This document shows, piece by piece, positions 11,176-22,814 of a stretch of DNA of 64,000 bases (position 1 is the stretch's first letter; each line of letters starts with the position of its first letter). This DNA is from Macrophomina tecta. Lineage: Eukaryota > Ascomycota > Dothideomycetes > Botryosphaeriales > Botryosphaeriaceae. A program made the translations under genes and the position numbers. The notes beneath the pieces are model-generated. The model did no database searches, was not told the DNA's origin, and saw nothing but the letters and a program-made list of their open reading frames with translations. The DNA lies in the NCBI GenBank assembly GCA_024180945.1, contig JAKSGN010000038.1, positions 1,798,001 through 1,862,000 of the forward strand, given 5' to 3'.

Positions 11176-13168
11176 CTTGAAACGTGGAGCAGCAGAGAAA
11201 TGAAGCAGGCGTGGGAGCTGACTCTGGCGATGGTGAAGAAGAAGAAAATTTACGCGAGACAACTACGGATTTTTCGCTGGCCCTGCCGACGCAGCTGCTC
11301 TGTCTTCCCAGACGGCAAGGCTCAGGCGGGCGTTGGCTGCGTGGCCGTGGGCACCGGCAGCCGGCGTGCAGTCTGGCCGCGGGCGCACTTGGTGATAGCG
11401 AGCTGGCCGGAGGTGGAGGGGGACGTGGTGGTGAGGTGCTCGGGTGGGGGCCGCTCGCGCTCCATCGTCAACACCGCCCGCCTGCCGCTCTCGTCGCCGC
11501 CTTCAGCACCAGGCCGCGCCTCGTCGCTCACACGCATCTCCAGCACCCGCCTTCACCGCGCAGAGGCAGCTTGCTTGTGCATGCCCAGCAGCCCGCGGTG
11601 CAGAGGGCGGCCGGTGTCGGACACAACGCCGGCAGTGCACCCACGGCACGCGCATGGGATGCATCCAGAGATGCTGCCCTCTTCATTGACCGCCACTTGC
11701 TGTGGCGGTACAGTACAACTCATGCCCATGCAGACACGCATGAACTCCTGCTCCAAGCACACCAGCCATCCGCTCCTCCCCGCCCACGCTCCGCTGTTCC
11801 GCGCCCGCTAGTCATTCTTCCCGTCGCCATCATCATGCATACCGCTGTGCAATAAAATCCAGACCGCTCCTCCACCCCATCTCCACTCTGTGCCTTCTTC
11901 CGACACACCCGATCCCCATTTCCGCTGCGAACGCGGTCCAGACCCACCGCCCTGCCGCGCCCATGATGCCACACGCTTGCTGCCCAGCTCCACTCCACCA
12001 ACACGCCTTCCCCATATTCCCGCAGTGCCCAAGACGCCCCGCCCGCTAGCTTCCCTCGCGACCGCCATTCTCCTCGTCTTCTAGAAGGGAAAGAGAAATG
12101 CGGTCTGCCAATCTGGTGCCTGGCCTGCGTGCAGGCATCGCCCGTTCCACCCTCTGCATCGACCGTCACTCTATCCTCAGCTGTCACCCAATACAACAAT
12201 TCCTACCCACTATGCCACGACGATTGCCCCATTCACCGATAACCATTTCCCTCCCCGGCGGCCCCGCCCGTCGTTTCCAGAACAGCTCGTCGTCCACAAT
12301 CGATAGTGTGTGGGCGCGTCTAGCTGCGTGAGGACTCACCAATCGTCATCAAACACCCTTGTATCTCCAAGGCTACCCTTGACCGGTATCACGCCTATCT
12401 TTGGCCATCTCACGCACCTACCGACACTTCTTGTTCTTCGTCTTCTTGTTCGTCTTCCTCTTCTTCACCCCACTTTCATCACGCGAAAGAGCAAAGACAG
12501 AGAGACAGAGAGGCACGGACGCAGGCCCGTATGGCCCTACAGGGCTGGCCTGGGTGGACCCTGCTCCCGCCTTGGTTGGCACCGCACTTGGCCCTTCGCC
12601 CATCGGCTGCCCAGGCCTCACGGCTCCTGACTGGCCACAGGCAAACCCGAACCTTTTGTCTTTTCCAACTCTTGCGAACCAGGGTTGTAGGGTCCGTAAT
12701 GTGGCTCCTTCCCCTCCCGCCTGAAGGGCTGTTCCTTAGCCAATTTGCAGACGCTGTTATCGCCGGCGCCTGCTAGGCTTTCCCACCGTCTTCCTTCCAA
12801 CCACTCATTAGTGTCAATCCACTTCATCCGTCCTCCCGGCCAAGTCGGTTGGCACATCCCAACCCGAAAAGAAAAGAGGAGGGAAGAAAATTCTCGCTCT
12901 CAAGGACGTGCTCGAGCCCTTTGCTCAAAACGGCGCAGAATGACGGACGATCGCGAACCAATCGCCTACTCCGAGCCGCCTCCCCGCCCTTGCCTCCAGC
13001 GCTTGGGACACACTTCGGTGTTTCCGCCTCGTAGGATGTAACCTATTGTCAACCAATCGTTTCAGAGCATACGACATGGGAGGTGCACCGAGCGTATTTT
13101 CATGTTCTGGTCTGATGTAACGTGTGTTTTTGTCCTGTGTGTCCTGATAGCTATGCGGCTCGAGATTT

Positions 13169-13228
<60 letters not shown>

Positions 13229-14130
13229 AGGGGAGAGAGCGAGGGCCCAGCCCTACACCGCAACATGACGATCCGAATAACGAGGCAGGTACAGATTAAA
13301 AGCCAAAGGTGCATTGGATGATTATTAACGTGGTATTATGCTAACAGGCCGAAAAGGAAATATGGTGTAAAACAAGTGATTGTACGGGACGAGAATTATG
13401 TAGTGTGCAGTAAATTGGTAGTAAAAAAAAAAAAAAGTTATAGTGTGTTGTAGCGCGCCTTTGAAGAATCGAAGGAAGGAGAAGTTGGAAAGACGAGGTC
13501 AACTGTCTCTTCCCCTTCCGGAAACGCAAAAATTACAACAAGAGTAGAAGACCAAAGTGACGAATTAGAAAAAAGACGAACTGAGACTGATAGGAAGCAG
13601 CAAGCAAAGCTAGCAGCAACAGCAAATGTGTTAAACCCGTGCTTAGTCTTTAAGAGAGCAGAGTAAGCGACCCCTCCCACCCATCCTTTAGTAGGAGTTT
13701 ATCAGTTCCTCAAGCAAAAGCCCGCCAACACCTTCACACCTGCCCGAATTCCTTTCCGAAAAGCCTAACCAGTCAAAGCTAAAATGAAGGAAAACTAGTG
13801 AAATCGCTAAACCTGCACGATGCTAAAAGCAAAAACAGCCAGCCGTCGCTAAATAAGGCTGTGGAAAAGGTGAAGAAAGTTTAAGAGACTTTTTGAAAGC
13901 TTTAGATCACTCTTTTCCACACGCCAGATGTACTTCCCAATAGTCGATTTTTTCAGAACCTGCCAGTCTACCGAAGCCGCCCAGCGTGACGTCATTCAAT
14001 AGACGAAAAAACCGCCTTTGCCGTTAGGAAAATGTTTTGTTGTCATGTCCTCGTAAACGACACCAGCGGATGAGCCGATGCCCAGGCTTGAGTTTGCGGT
14101 GCCTGACCGTCAAGGCCCGAGGCCGCGCGC
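11176..14130. other. Gene-poor interval between DPH6 and the Msn2/4-like gene
   Basis: This is about 3 kb comprising the DPH6 upstream region and the 3' flank of the zinc-finger gene. It contains a CT-rich tract around 12425-12480, a long GA microsatellite (13171-13227) and a 14-nt A run (13423-13436). Several frames of 150-280 codons exist on both strands at 10975-12200, but they overlap each other and show repetitive Arg/Pro/Ala composition. None is supported as a gene. Confidence 0.5.
13171..13227. repeat. (GA)n microsatellite, about 28 units
   Basis: This is an uninterrupted run of GA dinucleotides, 57 bp long, followed by GA-rich sequence to about 13240. It lies in non-coding sequence 0.9 kb beyond the stop codon of the Msn2/4-like gene. 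It is purine-rich on the plus strand. Confidence 0.97.
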
Positions 14131-15987
14131 TTACTCATCCCGCTTCCTCTTCTTCTGCTTCTTGTCGTTGTCCGACATGGAGCCAGTCGACGAACCGCTC
14201 GACACAGCAGCGACGGCGTTGAAGAGAGCGGCGCCAAGAGCGTTGGAGTCTTGACTGTCATATGACGATGCCGAAGACTCCTTCTGCCTCCTGAGCTCGG
14301 ACTCATCCATGACACCAAGGGTGACGGTGCCGGTGCCGTGGGTGCGCTGGTGCTGAGAGAGGTTGTCGCTGCGAGAGAACTTCTTGCCACAGTCGGTGCA
14401 CTCGAAGGGCTTCTCATGAGTGTGCAGCGAGCGGTAGTGACGCTTGAGGTGCTCCTGGCGACGGAAGCGACGAGAGCAAAGAGAGCATACGAAGGTCTTG
14501 GAGGGGTCCTCGGTGAGCGACTGCTTGCGACCACGGCGGCTGACGGGCTGAGCGGTAGGAGTGGCGCTGTCCTCAGAAGCAGAAGGAACACCCGAGCCAG
14601 ACTCAGACTCAGCGTGAGCTGAGGACTGGTGGGCAGAAGTGGCGGCCTTGTTGCTGCGGCTAGCGTGCGACCTGCCCAAGACGAAGTCCGAGTCCGAGTC
14701 GTCAGCACGCCTCTTCGCGCGCCTCCTGTTCTTGGCCTCGTTCATGTCGTCGGAGAAGGAGCCGTCAGTGTCGGGAGTAGGGAGACCGCGGTGAGAGAAC
14801 TCGTCACCGAAGTCGCTGTAGCTGTCCTCGTCAACCAGACCGTCGTCGGAGAGGGAGAGCGACGAGAAGCCGGTGCGCTGGCGCTTGTTGGCGTGGAAGC
14901 CAGTGTTTTCAGTGGGGAACTGGACAGCAGCGTTGTTGAAGTCGTCCTCAGAGTCGAGCTCGAAAAGAGGCTCGAAGGTCAGCTGCTGCGGGTTGGAGGT
15001 GAAGTCGACAGCGGGCTGCTCGGAGCGTGCAGTGAAAGCGTCGCCGCGGAGCATAAGCTTGTGTTCCTCGTCGTCGCCGGAGCACAGGGTGGGAAGGCAG
15101 GCGAAGTCGGTGCTCGATGAGACAGTGAGGTTGCGCGGGTCGCAAAAGTCGGCCTCACTGTCAATGGGAGTGCGTGGCAGCGGCGAGGGCGACGGCGAGA
15201 TCGAGGGGCACGAGGTGGCAGAGAGCAGATAAGAAGCGGCGGAGGTTGTTTGAGTTTGGCCCTGGCTGTGATCCTGGCACGGGTGCGAGGTGGGCGGCTG
15301 AATGAAGACTGCGCCCGCGTTAGCCAGGGTCCACGCCTTTGCGGCTAAAGAAAACGCGTGACAAACAACCACGGCAGCCAACCCGCCAAACAAAATTCAT
15401 ATGCATGAAAATTCGAAACACTTACCAGGCGTCATGGGCGGCGACTGCGACCGCGTCCATTCCTCACCGGCGAGAATCTCCGAGAATACCTCCTCTTCGC
15501 AGCCATGCTTCACGCCCTCCATGCCCTCGAAGGTGCCGTTGACGGGCGTCGGCAGCGCATCGTAGATGGATGAAGGCGGGCTGCTGATAGCGCTGCAGGA
15601 CGAAGAAAGCGGGGGAGTGGCAGGAGGGAAGCGGAAGTCGAACTCGGATTCCAGAGGAGTCAAGTAGGCGGCGTCTTGCTGGATGAGGAGGGTGGGCTTC
15701 TGGTGGAGGGGTTGAGGTGATGCGAGAGGCGTCATCATCTGGGCGGGGTATGACCTTGCCGCGTAGGCGGTCTGAGAGCTAGAGGAAGAGGGACGGCCAT
15801 AGCACATGTTGGAGGTGTACATGTGCATGCTCTCGTGTGTCGAGCCAAGCTGGCCCGGGAAAGTCTGACCATGCGGGTGCGGCGTGAAGTGGCCGTGCTG
15901 GCGGTTCTCGGGGCTGGGGTCCGGGTTGTAGTAGAAGAAGGGCGATTGACCCATCATCTGGGGCTGTGGTGCGAACGGGGACTCCAT
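14131..15987 (-). CDS. Msn2/4-type C2H2 zinc-finger stress-response transcription factor (Seb1/MsnA class)
   Basis: Exons on the minus strand are 15987-15426 and 15344-14131, giving 591 aa; the intron is 81 bp with donor GTAAGT. Two adjacent C2H2 fingers lie at about residues 472-523 (CSLC...[10 protein letters not shown] and [17 protein letters not shown]). The linker and recognition-helix text ([14 protein letters not shown]) is that of Msn2/Msn4 and filamentous Seb1/MsnA proteins, which bind the stress element AGGGG. The rest is low-complexity and rich in Ser, Pro, Gln and Asp, suiting an activation region. The C-terminus ends in a basic [10 protein letters not shown] stretch, a likely nuclear signal. 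A second in-frame acceptor at 15309 would remove 12 residues. Confidence 0.92.
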
Positions 15988-18900
15988 TGTATCTGTGTTC
16001 TATCGTGGAATGTCAGCTCCCATTCCATTGCCCGGAATAGTAGCAGAGTGGTGACTGACCTTGATTAAGACAAAGGCAAGGTGCGAATTATTATTTGTTG
16101 TTACAGTCGATCCAAAGATATGTGTCGCTCGGTATTAGAGTAGATGGTACAGTAGTTGTTCCAGGATGTTGTGGCGTGGTGATGCGGTGGTGGGGAGGCC
16201 GTATATCAATTCTGCGATGCGCTCGAGAGAGAGTGACGGACAACAGCTATGGGGGGATATCCAAGAGCTGTCTACTAGAGTCTAGAGGTACACGGGTTGT
16301 TGCGAGGGCATAGAGCGTCGGCAGAGGTTCAAAAGAAGGGCTGATAACAATCGAGGCTACTGTTACACAAGAGACAGAAGGTCGAGAGCTATCGGGGAAA
16401 ACGAAGTAATAAACGGCAGTGTTCTGGAAGAAAAGGTGCGAATGACGGAGTTGATAAACCCTGGGTTCAAGGAAAGGGCAACGAGCGGATGGGGCCTGGG
16501 TGTGGATAAGTAGGTGGATGATCAGCGAAGGACGAGACAGGCGATTAGGTCTGAAGAAGAAAAGATGACCAGGCACAGTGGCAGCGGACGGCGGAATTGG
16601 TTAACTACCATGGGAGGGGAAGTCGGGAAGGCGCAGCAGCGGAGCCAACGAGACATGGAGCGGTGCATGCGGCGCGACCCCTGCGGCCCTAATGCACAGG
16701 CGCGTTACGGCCCTGACTCGCACGCTGCACGGCGCACGCGGAGTGGGCTCGAGGGCCGCGCGGCATAGCAAGAGGCATATTTTTATGCCTGGTCGCAGCA
16801 CTAATATTGGCCGCCGACGCCCTGGCCACCGCTCACAGCCCGTCCGCCCCGGGCGAATGGCGGCGCGCGCCCGCCGCCTGCGAGATTACGACCCGCGCAC
16901 CACCCACATCATTGCGAAGCCCGCGGCCCCTACGTGAAACCCTAGTGCGCTGCATAAAGCCAGTCGCGCTCGACGCTGCACGCTCGCGTGCCACACCCAG
17001 CTGAGCGTCAACGAGAGGGCCGGCGATTGGGCCTCGCGCGCTGGGTGTGACGGCCTGCCAGGCCCAGCACTGGAGCGGCGTCGCCGTGGGCAGGTGTGCC
17101 AGCCTCTGAGCCCCGAGTTGCCGCGGCCTATCAGCCCTCGCCGTGGCCGAAACGTCGCAGCAATCGATATGTTGCCGCGAGACGTGCGACCCTGATTTTC
17201 TGCTTGGCTGGAGGCAGCCAGCGCGTATCCATGCGAAGTGAGATTTGTGGAGTCCGCCCACCGTGGCCTTTTGCAGCTGGGTGGTGAGCCCTCTGCCGGT
17301 GAATCCCAGATCCAGATACACAGCGTGCCACGCAAGACAGCACTATGATGTCGCCGCCTGCAGCGCCTGTGCCCCAGTGCGCCCGAGAGCCGTCGTTTTT
17401 GTCAAACGGCCCTCACGGGGACCTTGGGCCGGTCCCGCAGCTTCACCGTCTTGCTGAAACTGCTGGGCTGAACGTCTCGCCCACACCTCGCCTTTATGCG
17501 ATACCATGCCATGCGATCGATCGCCTGCCACGCTGATGAGCGGCGCGCCCATGCCCATCGCCCGCGCAGCTGCAGCGTGAAAGGGAACAGTGGCGCCCTC
17601 CGGTGCTCCAGAACTGCAGGTGGGAGCTGCCAGGTACCGTACATGCAGCGCTGCTGTTCGTCGGCGGCGCTGCGGCGCGTTCTGGAGCTGCAGCTGCTGA
17701 CTCTGTCCGGCTGGCTGTGTTGTCGTCGCCGCTCACCGAGGTGGGATGGCGGTTTTCATGTGTGTGGGGTAGAGCAGCCATGGGCCGATGGTGCGCCTCG
17801 GGAGTGGTGCGACGCAGGACAGCTGTTCGTCGTGGAGGGGCGGCCGCCCCGCTGGTTGGCCGTCCTCTTGCACTTCCTGGAGCCATTCTGGCGAGCCCAT
17901 TCGCCTCGTTCGACCGCCTGCAACCCGGCCTGTTTCAACACCAGATGTGGGAAGCATGGTGAGAAAGAGTGCACACCACCCGCTTGGGCCGCAGCCAGCG
18001 ATAGGCGCCCGCTATCAGCCGTCACACAACAACGCGCTCCCGCGCGCTAGAGTTGGTTTCTTTTTGTTCTCGCCGCCCGCGCTGCGCTGCGAGCTCGTCA
18101 CCCGTCGTGTTGCTGCACGCTGACGGCGGGGAGCTCGTAAGTAAGGCCTTCAGCTGTGGCATTCTCGTGATGATCATGCAATCGGCAGCATAATCTTCGT
18201 ACCCAGCTGCTATTCCTGGCCAGCGCGCCTTCATCCAGCGGCAGCTCTCAGCCAGATGCATGCACAACCTCGGGTGCGTGGCGGAATCGAGGAAAGCGGC
18301 ACGGGCAGCGCACCAGTGAAAAGCAGTGATGATGCACAAGCGCACGGCCTCCCACGGCTACAGCAGGGTACAGGCCCTAGAGGTTCCCTGCTCACTTCGA
18401 GAACGCAGGTCCGACCGCCCGACCCGTCCGGGGGGTGCCCGATGCTTGAGGGCGGCCGTTGGTCGCTAGCGACAGCCAATCGTCGCGATCGGCAGCTGTG
18501 CGGCACTATCTCCACATGACATCTGATGACGACCTAATGCAGGAACGATGCAGGAACAGCCACGGCTCGCCGCCCAGCGCGACCGTTTCAGCAGCCCGTC
18601 GCCAGCGCTCATTACTGCGGCCGCCTCAGGCTGCGACTGCGGGCATGTGCCGTGTCGGAGGGCATTACTCGCGGCATGAACAGGTCCGTTGCGTGGATAA
18701 CTCAAATGGTGTCGTCGGTCCGAGACGAGACCCTCTCGCGACTCAAGCGCGCCGACCGCGGGACCTGGCACCTTGCTCCGTTGATACTAGCCTGGTCCCG
18801 CGCGCTGGTGCCTTCCCAGAGCACTGGCGTCGGGGAAGCTGCAACTGGTTCCCTTAGCTCCTGCCAGGTTTGCGCGCTGGTCGCTCCCCAGATCGACGTT

Positions 18901-21747
18901 GGCTATCAGCAGCCGAGATTGCGTAGAAGCTGTCGGCTCTTCCATCGCTTCGACTGGGCTTTCCCAGGACCGACCCTGCTTTCTTCAGACGGCCCGCACC
19001 TGAATCAAAACACCCCACGCAAGGCCGGCTTTGACTCGTGCATTGACAACGGCCCATGAGATCACGTCGAATGATAAGAGCAGACGCGGGCTTTTTGCCG
19101 CATTCTTCACCACGGCGCGGCGCGGCAGCTCATCGTGTCCATCGCTCGCTGCGCGCCCGTGCCTGCGCCGCGCGCGCCCCCGGGCAGCAGTGAGGCGTCA
19201 GGCTAATCGTTTGGCGACCTTCTCTTGTCCACGCGGTCGGGTTGGCAATCCCTCCAGCGAGACGGACACCTCACGTCAGGATCTCCATTGAGTTAGTCGC
19301 GATCGTGCCCTTCCGCTCCGGGAAGGCCATGATTCTCATCGAGCCTTTCCGGAACACGCCACAGCTGCCGCGCTCGTGGTTCGTGGAGAGGCCCTGGCTC
19401 GAGCTGGCGGTCCAGCGAAATGAGGTGTTCATGCCATTTTGTGGACCCTCGCCTCCAAGAGGCAAGCCACGCATCGCGGGCCTGACGACGGCGACGTGTG
19501 CCAGAAGCCCGCCTGCGCTGCCGTCTCCACATGGTTAGACCCTTCCGAATCCGCAGACCATTGGCTAGATGCCGCCGATGGGGACTGAAACCTGTAGATC
19601 CCGCACACCAGTGGACCCTTCGAAGCCGCATGGAAACGCCAAGGACGGGCCATGAGTCGCGCTGCAGGATGGCCTGGACTTCTTGACGGCTTGATGGCAG
19701 CACCGGTCAACGACACAGAGGCGGTCAAGTTCGACGTGCACACAGTGCAACACACCGCAAAGACCGCTGGTCCTAGGGACGGCCATTGCTCCAGGAACAC
19801 CGGGCCGGGCCTGGTGCCGCTCCAGAGCATCTGGAAGGCTGATCATCGCACGAACAGAGCGGCTGCACGGCTGTTTTTGTGCGCTACGAACGCAGGATCT
19901 GGAATTTGCATCGACTACAATACCAGCACCGCCGGTCGGACCGTTTTTGCCACAGCCGGCAGGACGGTTAACGTTACTCATGAGATAAGCTGATGATAGA
20001 GGTGGTGACAGCGTGCGGTAATTGCGCGATGGGAAATACCTCACCAGATGCGCGGGACCTGACTCGATCAGCGGTTGAACGGCTGCCCTACTGCTTTGCT
20101 GCAGGTGTTCGCAGCGAACACATGTAGAAGCTTCGCCAGCATGTCTGCAAGCAATACATCCCAGCCTCAATGCTTTCCTGGGCTCTTCGCACCAGCGCCG
20201 GCAATATTTAGACTTTACAGGTCCATCCGCTCTATTGAAATGGCCATCATCACGGTGGCGAAGGGCTCTTGCGAGGTCTCGGATATAGAAGATCATAGGG
20301 TAATCTCGTTGGATCCTCAAATCAGAAACAGATCAATGGTCTCTCTTAACCGGTTGTGGAACAGTCCAATCAGCCAGCATGTCCGGGGTGCAGGAGCCGC
20401 GCCACCACCCACGTGGAAAGAGGGCTGGGCTGAAATGAGACTTGATCGTAATGATGTTTCGCCGTTGCCACACGGTGTCAACCGTCCCGCCAGGCCATCG
20501 GCGTCCCTGCCTGACCCAACAGTTTCAAGTGCTCGTGCCCGACGTAATCGCAGAGGATCTGAGACACACGATGGCAAAGAAGAATTTTCAGCCAGCGACG
20601 CGGCAATAAGAGAGCGTGCAGAGCGGCGCCGCGGAGGCGGGCATCCGGTACGCGACAGGGCCTGGCCAGGCCCTTGCAGCCGAGCAGGCGCGCTGAGAGG
20701 CAATGGGCCATGGGAGCAAAGACCGTTCGGATGCGTCGGGGCTGGCTGGCGGACATCGTTTGGCAGGCGATGCCGCGCACTGCGACTTCGTGCACTGCGA
20801 GTTTGCCATTGCGTTGCGAGGGACACGGGTCGGAGATGACAGTGAGGCGAAGGGCCGGCGGCGTACCGTGTTCGAGAAAGATGGGATACGGGCTTCCAGA
20901 AGTGCCTCAGCTTCGACCGCGCACGCTCGTGAGGCGCAAAAGCCTCTCGACTCAATTTTGCGTGGGCGCGCACGCGATATGCTGCCACCTGCAGGAGTGG
21001 GGGAGGGGAGGGGTTATTTTGATATGGTGCATTGTGTGTTGTGTACAGGCCTCAGAGTTGTGTATTTTGAAGTCATGCCCCGCATACAGCCGGGTCAGTC
21101 TCTTCCTATCATGTTTTGTTGATACTGTGCGTATCGTTCATCACCGGCCATGCAGAAGAAAATTTCAGCGGCTCGGGCACGAGGGCTTTTGGACGGCGCC
21201 GCGGAGAGGAACAACGCGCGCGCCGACGACGTAGCCGAGGAATAAGCGCGGACGCTACAAAAACCCTCCCACCTGCGCAACTCGAAGAATTTTCTCCTTC
21301 GTGCGGCGACGTGACAGATATCTCCGTGTTGCTTGATACATCCTTCCCATGGTCTTTACCAAGCGTCAGTCACGTCACAGAATGAAAATATTGCATACCG
21401 AGCATCAAACACTTTGCGGTGGCGCCTGGTTCGAGTGGCGCTGTCGTTGGTAGTGGTGATCGGACATACCCCCGTCCCCCATAGGTGGAATCAATAGATC
21501 CTGGAGATCCCAATATGTGCGCAATCCCACGCGCGCGCGTGGTGGTTCAATAAACAAAAATAAGCTGGCCTATAGTACTGTATTTTTGGGGCAGCAGAGT
21601 ACTGCATGCTGGTCTATGCCAAAGTATGATGCTACGTAAGCCTGCAGATGAGCATTTCGCATAACTGCTCGCTCTGCGTATGGGCGTGGGCGTAAACTGG
21701 CGGCCACGCCATATGCCACCCTTCTTCGGCCTCCTCGCCGCACCCCT
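15988..21747. other. 5.8-kb gene-empty GC-rich interval upstream of the zinc-finger gene
   Basis: The space lies between the start of the Msn2/4-like gene (-) and the 3' end of the thioredoxin-PITH gene (-), so it is entirely upstream of the former. Frames up to about 250 codons occur (for example 20075-20839 + and 19565-20320 -), but they overlap on opposite strands and have no recognisable domain or convincing splice structure. One AGGGG stress element is visible near 16612. It may be long regulatory sequence or hold a non-coding RNA; nothing is proven. Confidence 0.5.
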
Positions 21748-22814
21748 CTACGAATCGTCGCCGATCTTCTCCAGCTTGCCCATCTCCCGCTTCTCGCCGG
21801 ACTCCCCTATTATTCTAATTCGGTCCAAGCGAACCTTCTCCCCGTCGCCTTCGCCGTCGACCACGAACATGACCAAGGAGGTAATGTTCTGGAACTTCAC
21901 GTAGCGCAGCTCCAGCTTGGCGGTTCCAGTGCTAGCGTCCCAATCCTCTGGCTTGATTGCGATCTCCTGCGTGGCCGGGATATCCTCCGCCTCTTCGAAC
22001 CCAAGGTTGTGGGCCCTGTTCGTGTAGAGCTTGATGGTGCGCGGCCGCATGGGAACCTCCTCGTCGTCTTCGGAAGGTTGAGGCGGGAAGGACGTGAGGT
22101 GGATCGTGTGGACCTTGAGCGTTGCCTGGAAGGGGATGTACAGCATGAGCTGCTCATCGGTGTCGCTCTCAATCCAGTCCGGCTCGCCGCCTGCCTTGCC
22201 CTTGCCCTTGGCACCCTCAATCGCTGACGGCTTGCTCGTCGCGAATAGCGTGCGCGCGTCACCAGCTTCCTCGGTATCCGCATTCAGCAGGTCAAGACCT
22301 CGAATATCCACCTGATCCGTGACATCGTGGTAGCCGCGCGGAAGGCTGGCGCCGATCCAGCCGCTGCCGGAGTTGGAGCTGGCCTCGCCGAAGCCGCCGG
22401 ATGAGGAGCCACCAGACTCAGCCTCTGCTGCGAGCTTCTTGACAGCGTCAGAAAGCTGGGCGGCGTTGGCGCCCCTTATCCTCGAGACCTCGCGTGTGTT
22501 CTTGAAGATCATAAAGGTGGGCATGGCGGTGATGCCATAGGTCTGCGCCACCTGCTGCTGGGTATCTGTGTTGACCTTGGTGAAGGTGATGATGTTGGGC
22601 CGCGAGAGGGACGCGGAAAGCTGCTCATACAGAGGCGCAATGGCCTTGCAAGGACCGCACCAATCTGCATAGACTGGGTACAGAAAGTCAGTATGAGCAT
22701 CGGAAGCTGGAGGTGGCGGCGAGATGGGCGCTTACAGTCGACGACGACGATCCTGGAGGAAGAGAGAAGCGAGTTGAACTGCTCGGGAGACTCGATATTG
22801 ACAGTCTTCGACAT
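21748..22814 (-). CDS. Thioredoxin-like protein with PITH domain (TXNL1 homologue)
   Basis: Minus-strand exons are 22814-22736 and 22673-21748, giving 334 aa. The 62-bp intron (donor GTAAGC, branch ACTGAC) joins VVVD to FYADWCGPCK. The redox motif CGPC lies at residues 32-35 inside a full thioredoxin fold (about 1-105). After a Ser/Gly-rich linker comes a PITH domain (about 130-310), including LMLYIPFQATLKVHTI and RPRTIKLYTNRAHNLGF. In animals, TXNL1 binds the 26S proteasome through its PITH domain and acts as a cytosolic disulfide reductase. The same role here is inferred. The last residues are Lys/Glu-rich. Confidence 0.93.

Noticed and set aside
11184..11855. Overlapping 223- and 278-codon frames near the DPH6 start
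   Set aside because: They partly overlap the DPH6 start and show simple Arg/Ala/Gly-rich composition without motifs.
20075..20839. 254-codon frame, with opposing 223- and 251-codon frames on the minus strand
   Set aside because: Overlapping frames on both strands with no domain or homologous-looking motif are expected by chance in GC-rich DNA.
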